Assembly (NCBI GenBank): GCA_903858115.1
Contig: CAIOHR010000433.1
Coordinates: forward strand, 99,397 to 163,396
Origin: an uncultured Pirellula sp.
GTDB lineage: Bacteria > Planctomycetota > Planctomycetia > Pirellulales > Pirellulaceae
DNA: 64,000 nt
Direction: 5' to 3'
Shown here: positions 50,630 to 60,453 of the stretch, one piece after another
Layout of the letters: every line of letters starts with the position of its first letter
Numbering within the stretch: the stretch's first letter is position 1
Position numbers and translations under genes: made by a program
The notes under the pieces: model-generated
The model's database searches: none
What the model was told of the DNA's origin: nothing
What the model saw: only the letters and a program-made list of their open reading frames with translations

Positions 50630-51088
50630 ATGAGTTCCATCAGCGTACAACTGCCCAAGCGACGAACGGCGGAGACGTCCAAGTTTGAGGCTTCCGTGAC
50701 GATTCGTTTACCTCGTTTGGCGTACAAGCCAACGAGACTATCGGCACAAATCCTAATGTCTTGGATCGCAGCTATCATCTATGTGACGGTAGTTGCATTA
50801 GTAGCTGCGTACGACATTGTTCTAACTATTCGATATGCCAACTTTTTGGTGCAGCTCGAAGAAAACCCGGTTGGTCGTTGGATCATGAATTTAAAGCATG
50901 ACACCATTTACGATGTTGAAGCGACACCCAATATCGTGCCGTTTATCGTTCTCAAGGTCTTTGGAACATTTCTTGTTTTGGGGGTGATTATCGCTTTGAT
51001 TCGTTGGCGTTCTCACATGGGTCACCTAGTTGGTTTGGGAGTTAGTAGCTTTCAGTTGGGTTTAGCCGCCTATCTTACTTATTGCTAA
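50630..51088 (+). CDS. Small membrane protein upstream of flgI, unknown function
   Basis: About 152 residues. A basic N-terminal tail (VQLPKRRTAETSKFE) precedes three hydrophobic segments (IAAIIYVTVVALVAAYDIVL, FIVLKVFGTFLVLGVIIALI and LGVSSFQLGLAAYLTY). The polar linker has EENPVGRWIMNL. I recognise no family. The start at 50630 is supported by GAGAGG six bases upstream; an in-frame ATG at 50597 has no such signal. It is 139 bases before flgI on the same strand, and a link to flagella is not shown. Confidence 0.75.
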   Translation: MSSISVQLPKRRTAETSKFEASVTIRLPRLAYKPTRLSAQILMSWIAAIIYVTVVALVAAYDIVLTIRYANFLVQLEENPVGRWIMNLKHDTIYDVEATPNIVPFIVLKVFGTFLVLGVIIALIRWRSHMGHLVGLGVSSFQLGLAAYLTYC

Positions 51089-51227
51089 AGTCATCTTATC
51101 CACTTGATAGTCTTTCGCTGGACTCTCCAGATTGACAGGGTGTAAAGGATTGCACTAGCTTCCTATCCTCGTTTTCGGATATGTCCCAGGGTGAGCAAAG
51201 TACCCATTACGATTGTCGGGGACGGAT

Positions 51228-52331
51228 ATGAAACAACTGTTCTTTACCATAGCGTATGTTTTGGTTCTAGGAGGATCACTTCAAGCGGAACTACGAGTGC
51301 AAGATATCTGTCGAGTTCAGGGCCAGGAAGAAAACACACTGCAGGGGATCGGCTGGGTTGTTGGACTCAAAGGTACCGGCGACGGCGACTTTAAACCAAC
51401 AGTACGCTCGTTGGCTCAGGCACTGAAAGGGCTGGGGGGAAACCCATCTATAGATGTGCAGGGGAGGATCAGTGAGAAAGAGTTTTCCAGCACAAAGAAC
51501 GTTGCTATGGTTTGGGTTGTTGCCAAAATTCCTGCTGCCGGAGCCATCCAAGGGGATCGGATATCATGTACAGTTAGTGCTGTTCATGCGAAGAGCCTGG
51601 AGGGAGGTAATCTTATGCTTACCCACATGCTTGGACCGCGCGCGGATCAATCGATTACGTTTGCGCTCGCCAATGGACCGGTCACATTAGACGATCCAAA
51701 AATTCCAACCACAGGCAGGGTGGCCAACGGTTGCAAAATGGAACAAAGTGTCCTGAACCCATTTGTAAAGGATAACAAAATAACGCTGGTGCTAGATCCC
51801 ACGCATAGCTCGTTTACTAGTTCACAGTTGGTCGCCGAGAAGATAAACAGTTACAAAAAAGATGGTGGACTGGGAGGCCAATCGAGTACAAGCCCGTCCC
51901 GAAGCAATACGGCATCCCAAAAGTTGGCATCTGCCATCGATCAGAATCATGTAGTCGTCCAAGTGCCAGAAATCTATCAAACAGTGCCGGTAGAGTTCAT
52001 CTCAGAAATACTCAATCTGCCGTTGATCAACATAGCTAACCAAAAGCGAGTCTACATACACGAGCGAGACGAGGTTGTCATCATAGGCGAAGATGTGACC
52101 ATTGCACCTGTCGCAGTTTCGTTCGGCAGTATTTCCATCTCGCCAAAAGGTGGAAACGGTCCGCCGAAGAGCTTTCAAGAGCTTCAGTTTAAACTAGACT
52201 CATCACAGCCAAAGCTAAAAAACTTGGTCGATGGATTGAATGTATTGAGCGTGCCTACTCGCGATGTCATTTCGATCATCAAAGCAATCTACAAGCAAGG
52301 GAATTTGTATGGCGAACTTGTCATCGAGTAG
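51228..52331 (+). CDS. flgI: Flagellar P-ring protein FlgI
   Basis: A 367-residue protein forming the periplasmic P ring around the flagellar rod in the peptidoglycan. It has a signal peptide (MKQLFFTIAYVLVLGGSLQA) and family stretches VQGQEENTLQGIGWVVGLKG, VSAVHAKSLEGGNLMLTHML and VVINERTGTVVIG-like YIHERDEVVIIGEDVTIAPVA near the C-terminus. The ATG at 51228 is preceded by GGGGACGG; an upstream TTG is in frame but unlikely. Usually flgI is next to flgH and flgJ; only the flgJ-type gene is present here, overlapping the flgI end by 23 bases. A P ring implies a Gram-negative-type flagellum. Confidence 0.93.
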   Translation: MKQLFFTIAYVLVLGGSLQAELRVQDICRVQGQEENTLQGIGWVVGLKGTGDGDFKPTVRSLAQALKGLGGNPSIDVQGRISEKEFSSTKNVAMVWVVAKIPAAGAIQGDRISCTVSAVHAKSLEGGNLMLTHMLGPRADQSITFALANGPVTLDDPKIPTTGRVANGCKMEQSVLNPFVKDNKITLVLDPTHSSFTSSQLVAEKINSYKKDGGLGGQSSTSPSRSNTASQKLASAIDQNHVVVQVPEIYQTVPVEFISEILNLPLINIANQKRVYIHERDEVVIIGEDVTIAPVAVSFGSISISPKGGNGPPKSFQELQFKLDSSQPKLKNLVDGLNVLSVPTRDVISIIKAIYKQGNLYGELVIE

Positions 52332-52812
52332 TGCGCTGTCTAACTCGCTCGGCCCAAATGGTATGCATCAACCCAAAAACGATGCCAAAACCTCTGATGG
52401 CCTAGCCGCAGCCAGCAAACTTCAGCATGCTTCGTTCGGCGAGCTTTTCAAAAGCAGTTTAGAGAATACACCGGTAAGCCATACCGTCGATGACGAGAAT
52501 GTCACCGACGACGACAAAGACATCAATGCGGTAACGATGGAGTCGACAGGCTTGAACACTACGCCCACGACAGGCGGATCTGACAAACTCAAACAAGCCT
52601 TTCAAGACTTCGTCGGAAAAACATTCTTTTCGCAAATGATTGCGTCGATGCGTAGCACGCAACAAGAATCCGCTTATTTCAACGGCGGCCAAGCGGAAAA
52701 GATCTTTCAAGGACAATTGGACCAAATCTTAACCGACGAAATCACCAAAGCCAGTTCGTCTCAGATCGCGGAACCCATGTATCGATTGTTTCAGCTCCAG
52801 CGATCAAAGTAA
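52309..52812 (+). CDS. flgJ: FlgJ-type rod-binding protein (no muramidase domain)
   Basis: A 167-residue protein. After a disordered, Ser/Asn/Asp-rich N-terminus (about 1-95) comes the rod-binding domain: LKQAFQDFVGKTFFSQMIAS then YFNGGQAEKIFQGQLDQILT, matching the N-terminal domain of FlgJ. The C-terminal peptidoglycan hydrolase domain of enterobacterial FlgJ is absent, as in many other phyla. The ATG at 52309 lies inside flgI, overlapping by 23 bases; an in-frame ATG further upstream would overlap by 68 bases. Translation is probably coupled to flgI. Confidence 0.85.
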   Translation: MANLSSSSALSNSLGPNGMHQPKNDAKTSDGLAAASKLQHASFGELFKSSLENTPVSHTVDDENVTDDDKDINAVTMESTGLNTTPTTGGSDKLKQAFQDFVGKTFFSQMIASMRSTQQESAYFNGGQAEKIFQGQLDQILTDEITKASSSQIAEPMYRLFQLQRSK

Positions 52813-52854
52813 GCCGCGGTCCAGTAAGTCACAACGCGTCGCGTTTCCAAAGAC

Positions 52855-55800
52855 TTAGTTCTTCGGAGGTGTAACTTCTTGAACCACCGTTCCGAACTCA
52901 GGATGCAGAACGAGAATGGCGAATCGCTCTACTTGCCCGAGTTGGTCCAAACTCAAACTAGCATAGTCGAACTGACCTCTCAAGTCGGTGTATCCATCCT
53001 TGTAGAACGACACCTTGCCATCCGAGGATCGTTGATAAACCTTGACATAGGTAGATTCCACAGGACGTATCGACGTGCGTTCCACCACTTGTAGTCGACC
53101 CGCCGCAGAAGCAATGCTAACTCGCAACGAGTTTGCTACGACCAAGGTCGATTGCGTTTGCCCTGCCCCGCTTACTTCAACCAGAACGTTTCGATTCTTC
53201 ATCGCCTCGGGAAACTCTAATGTCCGAGAAACCAGTTCTGCCGAATTAGCTAGGTTCATTACCTCTTCCAGATTTGCTTGAATGCTGCTCAACCGCGAAC
53301 CATCTTTGGCAACAAACGGATTGCGACTAAACTGCAACTCAATATCCATCAGATAAAAACGCACCGTCACCTTGTCGAGATTTCGGTACTCCAAGATGAC
53401 TCTCTCTCCGGATGACTGGAGCGTTAGACTTGGTTGCTTCTTCGCAAGGTCCGAGAGGTTTGCATCGCGTTGACCACCCAACATGCGTTGGTCTGCAGCG
53501 TTCGACCAAGCGATTGTCTCACCACCTTCGTGGACTTTACCAGCTTCCATCGCTTTGCGTTCCGCTATGTGATCCAACGCTTGAATAAATAGATCGCGCC
53601 AACGTGGGTGCGGATACTCCCGATACTGCATGGCAATACCCCCCGCCCGGTCCCAGTCCCGCTGAAAGAAGGACATATAGGTAGCCATGTAGTCGTACTG
53701 AAGCTTTGTCTCAAGCGTCGCTGGTTCTATCTTTTCGAATAGAGCCAATGCATCGTCGATGCGATTCTGGCAGAGCAAATAGTAAACGTATCCAAGTCGA
53801 TCGTTGTTGGAAGGAGTTGCCTCATAGGCAAGTTTCTTCAAAAGTGCCTCGTACTGAATCTGCAAACCATCGTTTAGCAATTGGCTGCGCCCCCCCAGGG
53901 AGTAGGTTCGAGCCAAGACGAGTGGCCTGAAATCCAGATGCTCATATTGCCGCCTGGAATCCGCATCGACTTGGAGCAAATCGGAAGCGAACGAAGGCTG
54001 GACCGCCGCGACAATCGCTTCATGATTGCTCAAGAACTCTCGAATTCTATTCGCATCTCCATGCTTCAGCGCATAGGCCCACAAGCTTGGTTCGTAGATG
54101 CCAGACTCCGTGAGCATCGACAAACAGCGGTCGAAGAAGGACTTGTCTGTCATGCGCCAAGCAATTGCATCGAGCGACAACTTTGCAAGGTTATGCGTCT
54201 TTAGATACTCTAAAACTTGATCGGATGTTCCCCACGAAGCGATGTAATACCAAGTGGACTGATCCACGGTCGCTGGTTTTGCATCGACGACAATGTGTTG
54301 GTCTGATGCTTTAGCCGCACGTTTGTCGTCGGCGGACAATTGCGAACCAACCAACTGGAACGCTCCTGCCTCTGGCATGTAAAACAAAGCATTGATCTCT
54401 TGCGTTGCAAACGGCTGTAGCTCCAGTTGCTGAGTCATCGTCGGCTTGGCGTTGCTCAAAGCGATAGCACCACTCGGAATCTGTTGCAGAATCTGACCAA
54501 CCCAACGGGATGCGTTCGGATTGGTAACTACCGTTCGAAGTCGATAAATGACCCCTCGTACTAAAGGTTGATTCGCAAGCGGTTTCGCCAAATCGGTTGG
54601 GTCGTTGGCGGTATAAATCTGTTGACTCAACAAGACTTCCGGACCATCGTTATCGGCAGTGATCTCTTGAATTCCTCGAACGAAGGCCACAGCAGATGAC
54701 GTTATCTTGGCAGTGAGTTGCCCATTCACCATTTCCATCACAGGAGCTTCTGACTTCGTAGGCAATTGCAACACCGCCAACGCCATCAGTGCCGCAGTAG
54801 GATTATCCGCAGCCATTTCGAGATGATCGGAGATGAATGCTGTCTGTGCATCTTGATGAAGCAGTAAATCCATCCAGAAGGCATTGGGTCGAATCAAATT
54901 CGATGTCTGACTAGCCAATGGAATATGGTAATATTGCGTCTCTGCCCACTTGCGAGTGGTAGCAATATTCTCAAAGAGCATTGCCTGTTTCCGACCTTGA
55001 ACGATTGCCCCTCTCTTCTGACTTCGTTGTAATTCTTCCCTTCTGTCCGAAAAAAGTTCTTTTTTGCCTGCTTCCAAATTCTCCATGAATCGAGCGCTCG
55101 ATTGAGGCTTGTCGGATGGAACGTTTACACTCTCTCCAAGTGCAATGCCCGAATCGAAAGCTAGAACACCATCTAAGCCGCCACTTGCCATGGCAGTGCC
55201 AAACATCTGAGAGACATCTGCAATCGTCGGTGGATTGGCTTCGATCCAGTCTCCCATCGAGCGTTTAATAGCTGGCAAGAACGCAGGTACTCGTTTTGCC
55301 AATAAGACTTTTTCGGCCGCATTGAGCTGAGCGATCCGCCACGGTTGCGAATATGGAGACAGATCCGCTTCCAACAAGTAGTGGTCCATAAACTGCTTGG
55401 ACGATTTGTTCTGCAAAAATGGCTTCACCGATGTGTCAAAGAACTTTCGATCGTGATTGTAAAGATACAGATGAAGCTCATGGCAGGACAATTCACCGAA
55501 TTGCTTGAGCTTCTCTTCTTGGGACAGTTCACTCCATCGCGAGATGACTTCGAACTTCGTGAACGACGGATTGTCCTTCAACAAATTGCGATAGAGTTCA
55601 TAGACATCGGTGATCGAAGCGATCCATTTCACCCGTGTCGATTGGGCATCGCCAAAGGAATGTAATTCCGTTGGCTTGAACACTTGGGTTCGCTTCGTTT
55701 CCACGAAATGCTTGCCAGAATCGAGTGTCTTTGCCAATCGTCGATCGATCGTTGCGATAAGTTGAGTCGGCAAGTGCACCGATGCGGAAGCCGTGGATGC

Positions 55801-58800
55801 TTCATCGACTGCGAGGATCACAAGATTGGTTCGGTCACCGAACTGCGCGCCATCCAAAACGATCACTCCTTTGCTGTTGGGCCGAATGTTCGAACCGACG
55901 ATGGCAACATTCTTCAAGAATTCGTATTCGGGTACTCCTACTACAGCAGCCTTCATTGCGAACGACTCTGGTTCCGATCGACTGGGAGCTGGGCTGCCTG
56001 GAGCAAGTTTAGGCATAGGGTCGCCGCCCGCTGCTCGATCTTCCAATGCTCGGGTAACTTCCAATTCCCATGGCTGAATAAGCACACTCGGAGTAGGTAG
56101 CATGTTGCCCGGATAATGCTTGGCTCCCCTTCGATCGAGGATGTATTGATACTCTTGGTCGAGCTTCAACGAATCGACATACAAACTCGAAGGGATCGGA
56201 AGGGCCGTTTCATGGGAACTCGGCCATGGGCGTGCGAGCGTTTGCTTCGCGGAACGGGAATGATCAAAAGGTGTTGCTAAAATGTGTACGCGTGTGTTCG
56301 CGTTTATGTTGCCGAGTTCGATCGTTAGTTTGTTATCCTTCCACTCCGTACTTCGAATCGTCGTACGTTCTAGATTGCTTGCTTGGCTCACCCAGCCTTT
56401 TGCGATCGCCAAACCATCTTTGATTCCGCCATCCGCTACTCGAATGACAGCGGACTGGTTTGTCTCGTGATCCGTCAGTCGATAGACACCAATCTTCAAC
56501 CCTTCGATTCTTAGCAAGCTATTTTCCGCGCGCACACGCTCATTTGCGATCGCGACGATTTGATTCGATCGAATTTCGGAAAGAGACAATCGACTCGACG
56601 CCGGGCTAGATGACGATTCCCACGGAAGCTCAACCACTTGGTTGGTTGCGACTTGCAAAGTGGCTGGCCAATCGGCAGTTGTCGTACTCAAATCGAAGCT
56701 ACGTTCATTCGCTTCAGCTCCTGAGACTTTGAATCGAACAACATCCGAGAGTTTGCCGAGTTGAATCGTACCTTGCTCGTCAGTTGCAAGCCGTGCCGAT
56801 GATTGAGACTGGAGACCTCGAACCTTGAATTCTAACGTTACCGGCTGGCGGCCAATCGCTTCACCGTTACGACCTCGCAGTTCAAGCGAGTAACCAGATG
56901 GATCGCGCCTCAAGAAAAAGTCTCTCGCAACCGAAGTAGAAGCCGTTTGGTTCAAAGCCAGCTCATGATTGGCGGCCAGCGAAACTTGGACATCATTGGA
57001 TAGGCGACGGATCGTTCCTGTCAACGAAAACTGCACCTTGGCGAGTCGGGGTGGCACCATGAATTTCTGAACGATATCCTCTTGTGCACTCAGTTTGGTG
57101 ATTGCAAAGTCACGGATACTTTCGATTCCGTCTTGGTCAGTGAATCGAATGGTCAAGCGAGGTTTTTCCACTTCCGAGAGGCTCGCCGGATACCCGTTGC
57201 ATAACAGCGATGGGCGAATCAAAACTGAACCTTCAGCACCGGTTCGAAACTGCTGTGGATCGCAAAGGAAGTTTGCCGCTAAGGTATGCGATTCAGCATA
57301 GTGAACAAAGATATCTTTGGTGGCGAGTGCTCCATCTACCAAAACGGCAGTCGCTGTTTTGGTCTCGTTCGCAAAGGGGATAACGATGTCTCCATCTTTT
57401 TCTGGTAGATACTCGCGATCTCCAAACCAAACGGTCGCCGAAGGGACATGATTTCCTTCTGCATCGATGATACGAATCACATTACCTGCATCGCTCAATG
57501 TGTGAAAACCGTAGATCGATCCTTTTTGAACCAGCACGCGACTGCGGACTCCAGACGCCAGGAGATCAACAATCCATATGCCTGGCCCCTCGATCTCTGG
57601 CAACGCGATTTGTTCCTCGTGTCGCCGATCCGAGGGGAAGTTGTGAGTCAATTTACGTTCAGAGTTCGGAACCAAACCATCCAAATCGATACCGGTATGA
57701 ACTCCCTCGTTGGATTGAAGGAGAATGTTGCGTGCATTGAGTCGATAGACCTTGAGCAATACATCAGGTGTATTCTTGAGTACAACCGTTAGCGAGACAG
57801 ATTCCTTGCTGGTGTAGACAGGTTTGTTCGTGGGTGTAAACTTCACCTCGACGCGAGACTGAAGCGATTTTTGTTTTTCGGGAGAGAGCTTGGCATAGTG
57901 CCTTTTCGGATCGCCTAGTCCATACAAAATCTTGGTGGTCGCAAAGACCTCTTCCAAGTAATCCCGCTCCACGAGTGATGCAAAGCTGTCGACGTTCTCA
58001 TCGGACTTGAAGAAATGGGTCAGATAATTTTCGATCAAGTAGGAGTCATCACGAATCGGCTGAAGCAGGACGAGGGACTGATAATCTGCATTCAGTTGCA
58101 CCGGTGGTCGCGCCCGATTCTTCTCAACCCACGCTTTGGCAACGATAGACCGATTGTTGGGTAATGCTAGGTATTTGATGAATCGTTCGCGATCGATAGA
58201 ACCACGCTGCTCATCGAGCACCAAGCGATGATAAAGCACCGATGCTTTGAGACTGTTTTGCGACTCTGGAAGTGTTGTAACGAAGGATTCCAGTCGTTCC
58301 AAGTGTTGCAATAGTGTGCTGCGATCTTGAAGTGATTCTCCATCGATGGGTCGAATCTTCGCAAGCTTCGTTTGGATGAATTGTTCCGACTGCAAGAGGG
58401 TCGGCAGTTTGGTGGACAACTGATCGAGTTGAGCCAATGAAAGTTCGCGATGGATGCGAGCCCAACCGAAGCCTCGCGATTCTGGTTGGTTGAGCTGGCG
58501 AAGGATCGCTTCTACTAAACCAGGGGTATCGGGACGTGTGACACGCGTCAACCATTCGACTAGATCTTCTTTGGATCGCACCATGGGAAGTGCTTCTGCC
58601 AGTGCCGAGTCTTCGATGGTTCCTAAGCGTCCTGCGTCGGCGAGACTCGCCTTGAGGATTGCAATTCGATCGACAATCGCTGGGTCCAGTTTGGTTGGCA
58701 ATACGGTTGCCTCATCTCTTTGAGGCGCTGCGTGTTGAAGATTGATTCCGTACGTTTGTTGGAGAAACTGAACCGTCTTGCTTGGATCACGCGAATATTC

Positions 58801-59118
58801 CAGCAACGCTTGGCGAACCAACATTGATTGGTTCGACGCAGAAACACCCAGCTTCGACTGCCATGCAGTCAGCATGGATCGGGCTTCAGCGGTTTTGCCA
58901 GTGGTTTGATAATGCAAACAGTGGTAATAAAAGTATCCCTCGGTGCCGGGAATGAGTTCGCGAAGCAATGACTCGCGATCGTTGCTCCAGGCGAATCGTT
59001 CTCGAAACTTCAAATCCTGAGCACGCAGCATCATTCCGCTCCCAAAACAAGTGCAAACACTAATGAGAACCAATCGCAGAAGATGATTGCGGCGACGAAG
59101 ACACATGACAATGCTCAC
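52855..59118 (-). CDS. Giant secreted macroglobulin-like protein (MG2-type domains)
   Basis: A 2087-residue protein with an N-terminal signal (about 11-33, ending LRAQ). The first roughly 400 residues are helical and repeat-like. An MG2-type macroglobulin strand set starts near 425 (FTPTNKPVYTSKESVSLTVV), followed by further beta domains (about 500-1000). The second half is helical with TPR-like spacing (about 1600-1850), then a C-terminal beta domain (YVKVYQRSSDGKVSFYKDGY, DLRGQFDYASLS). No thioester CGEQ-type motif is visible, so this is not a canonical protease-trapping alpha-2-macroglobulin. It is probably exported, with function unknown. It is divergent from a DUF6807 gene. Confidence 0.85.
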   Translation of the reverse strand: MSIVMCLRRRNHLLRLVLISVCTCFGSGMMLRAQDLKFRERFAWSNDRESLLRELIPGTEGYFYYHCLHYQTTGKTAEARSMLTAWQSKLGVSASNQSMLVRQALLEYSRDPSKTVQFLQQTYGINLQHAAPQRDEATVLPTKLDPAIVDRIAILKASLADAGRLGTIEDSALAEALPMVRSKEDLVEWLTRVTRPDTPGLVEAILRQLNQPESRGFGWARIHRELSLAQLDQLSTKLPTLLQSEQFIQTKLAKIRPIDGESLQDRSTLLQHLERLESFVTTLPESQNSLKASVLYHRLVLDEQRGSIDRERFIKYLALPNNRSIVAKAWVEKNRARPPVQLNADYQSLVLLQPIRDDSYLIENYLTHFFKSDENVDSFASLVERDYLEEVFATTKILYGLGDPKRHYAKLSPEKQKSLQSRVEVKFTPTNKPVYTSKESVSLTVVLKNTPDVLLKVYRLNARNILLQSNEGVHTGIDLDGLVPNSERKLTHNFPSDRRHEEQIALPEIEGPGIWIVDLLASGVRSRVLVQKGSIYGFHTLSDAGNVIRIIDAEGNHVPSATVWFGDREYLPEKDGDIVIPFANETKTATAVLVDGALATKDIFVHYAESHTLAANFLCDPQQFRTGAEGSVLIRPSLLCNGYPASLSEVEKPRLTIRFTDQDGIESIRDFAITKLSAQEDIVQKFMVPPRLAKVQFSLTGTIRRLSNDVQVSLAANHELALNQTASTSVARDFFLRRDPSGYSLELRGRNGEAIGRQPVTLEFKVRGLQSQSSARLATDEQGTIQLGKLSDVVRFKVSGAEANERSFDLSTTTADWPATLQVATNQVVELPWESSSSPASSRLSLSEIRSNQIVAIANERVRAENSLLRIEGLKIGVYRLTDHETNQSAVIRVADGGIKDGLAIAKGWVSQASNLERTTIRSTEWKDNKLTIELGNINANTRVHILATPFDHSRSAKQTLARPWPSSHETALPIPSSLYVDSLKLDQEYQYILDRRGAKHYPGNMLPTPSVLIQPWELEVTRALEDRAAGGDPMPKLAPGSPAPSRSEPESFAMKAAVVGVPEYEFLKNVAIVGSNIRPNSKGVIVLDGAQFGDRTNLVILAVDEASTASASVHLPTQLIATIDRRLAKTLDSGKHFVETKRTQVFKPTELHSFGDAQSTRVKWIASITDVYELYRNLLKDNPSFTKFEVISRWSELSQEEKLKQFGELSCHELHLYLYNHDRKFFDTSVKPFLQNKSSKQFMDHYLLEADLSPYSQPWRIAQLNAAEKVLLAKRVPAFLPAIKRSMGDWIEANPPTIADVSQMFGTAMASGGLDGVLAFDSGIALGESVNVPSDKPQSSARFMENLEAGKKELFSDRREELQRSQKRGAIVQGRKQAMLFENIATTRKWAETQYYHIPLASQTSNLIRPNAFWMDLLLHQDAQTAFISDHLEMAADNPTAALMALAVLQLPTKSEAPVMEMVNGQLTAKITSSAVAFVRGIQEITADNDGPEVLLSQQIYTANDPTDLAKPLANQPLVRGVIYRLRTVVTNPNASRWVGQILQQIPSGAIALSNAKPTMTQQLELQPFATQEINALFYMPEAGAFQLVGSQLSADDKRAAKASDQHIVVDAKPATVDQSTWYYIASWGTSDQVLEYLKTHNLAKLSLDAIAWRMTDKSFFDRCLSMLTESGIYEPSLWAYALKHGDANRIREFLSNHEAIVAAVQPSFASDLLQVDADSRRQYEHLDFRPLVLARTYSLGGRSQLLNDGLQIQYEALLKKLAYEATPSNNDRLGYVYYLLCQNRIDDALALFEKIEPATLETKLQYDYMATYMSFFQRDWDRAGGIAMQYREYPHPRWRDLFIQALDHIAERKAMEAGKVHEGGETIAWSNAADQRMLGGQRDANLSDLAKKQPSLTLQSSGERVILEYRNLDKVTVRFYLMDIELQFSRNPFVAKDGSRLSSIQANLEEVMNLANSAELVSRTLEFPEAMKNRNVLVEVSGAGQTQSTLVVANSLRVSIASAAGRLQVVERTSIRPVESTYVKVYQRSSDGKVSFYKDGYTDLRGQFDYASLSLDQLGQVERFAILVLHPEFGTVVQEVTPPKN

Positions 59119-59275
59119 TAGAACTAGACGAGGAAACGACCCATCGAATCGTTCGAGATTCGTATGTCGTTAGTATGGACGGAGTCTGAAGGGGCGGAGT
59201 TCCACGACTTTGCCGTTCGAAACGTTTATAATCCATCATACGTCTCAATTGGCCTCTCCGCAGAAACAAAAAGAA

Positions 59276-60298
59276 ATGCCACAACTCCATCTGAAATCAA
59301 GACTTAGATCAGAAACAATCGCCGCATTCCTCGCTTGGGCGCTCATGGGATTATGTTTTGATGACGCAAAAGCCCAATCGAACACGGTAACAGTTATGCG
59401 GATGCCGCCGAAAATGCAGGCGGTTCCATTGCCTGGAGACGTTGTTTCGTTTCAGCGAGAAGGAAGGGAGTTGACGGCTGTTCACTTTTCACCAACCAAC
59501 GAGCGAGTCTTTCTTTACCCTGTTCGCTCAACACATTCAGCTTCGCTCACACGGATGGGGCATCCACATGATCCTTGGGGGCATAGTCACCACAACTCGA
59601 TTTGGATGAGCCACTCCGACGTCGATGGAATCAGTTTCTGGAATGACCGAGGAACAACGACCGGGAGGATCGTTGTCGATCATGTTCCGCCTAAGTCCTT
59701 CGAAGAAAGCGATGACTATGCCGCGATGAAGCTCGTGATTCGATGGATATCCAACGACGATGACAAGACGGTACTCACCGAACATCGACGTATGGAAGTT
59801 CGACCCATCGATGGTGATCGAAGCTGGTTCTTGATCATCGATTCGATGTTGACGGCCAACGGTCGGTCAACGACCTTTCGGCAAAGCGGATTTGGATTGG
59901 CGGCTGTTCGCATGGCCAAACCGATGGGGGTACATGACGGTGGAGGTCGGATCCTCAACTCGAAAGGGGAGATCAACGAGAAAGAAGTTTTTCGTAAACC
60001 GGCCAAGTGGTGCGACTATAGCGGCCGAGTCGATAGTACGCCTCAAGGCTTAGGTGGAATCACATTGATGAATCATCCCAGCAATCCTTCGCACCCAACC
60101 CCGTTTCATGTTCGCGACGATGGTTGGATGGGAGCCTGTTTGAATTTGGAGTCGCCGATCGAAGTTAGCAGCGACAAACCGCTTCAAGTGCGATACGGAT
60201 TCTGGATTCACGACGGCATCGTGAAGCAAGATGAGTGCGAAGAAAAATGGTACGACTTTCAAAAAATGCCAATCTTCAAATTCTCTTTTCCTCGCTAA
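59276..60298 (+). CDS. Secreted DUF6807 (PmoA-like) protein
   Basis: A 340-residue protein with a signal peptide (about 10-35, ending AKAQS). The conserved block is HPHDPWGHSHHNSIWMSHSD followed by GISFWNDRGTT, and later GGRILNSKGEI and PSHPTPFHVRDDGW. It belongs to the DUF6807 family first named after PmoA-like proteins, which is abundant in planctomycetes and seems linked to carbohydrate metabolism. It is the stand-alone version of the C-terminal half of the SGNH fusion at 33-35 kb. I prefer the ATG at 59276 for the signal peptide; an in-frame ATG at 59210 adds 22 residues. Confidence 0.87.
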   Translation: MPQLHLKSRLRSETIAAFLAWALMGLCFDDAKAQSNTVTVMRMPPKMQAVPLPGDVVSFQREGRELTAVHFSPTNERVFLYPVRSTHSASLTRMGHPHDPWGHSHHNSIWMSHSDVDGISFWNDRGTTTGRIVVDHVPPKSFEESDDYAAMKLVIRWISNDDDKTVLTEHRRMEVRPIDGDRSWFLIIDSMLTANGRSTTFRQSGFGLAAVRMAKPMGVHDGGGRILNSKGEINEKEVFRKPAKWCDYSGRVDSTPQGLGGITLMNHPSNPSHPTPFHVRDDGWMGACLNLESPIEVSSDKPLQVRYGFWIHDGIVKQDECEEKWYDFQKMPIFKFSFPR

Positions 60299-60453
60299 AC
60301 CAATACAAAAATCGGCAGAGAAGATTGCCACTAAAACGGGCGCATTCCCGAATGGCGTTACTTTCCACATTGCGTTTTCGTTGATTTAACCTCTTCGGTC
60401 GAGTCGTCTTCAACTTTGCAACTCATCGTTTCGGGGATCCAACCCGCATTTGA

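Noticed and set aside
51121..51227. Possible sigma-54 promoter before flgI
   Set aside because: A GG and a GC element can be found but their spacing is wrong for the -24/-12 consensus.
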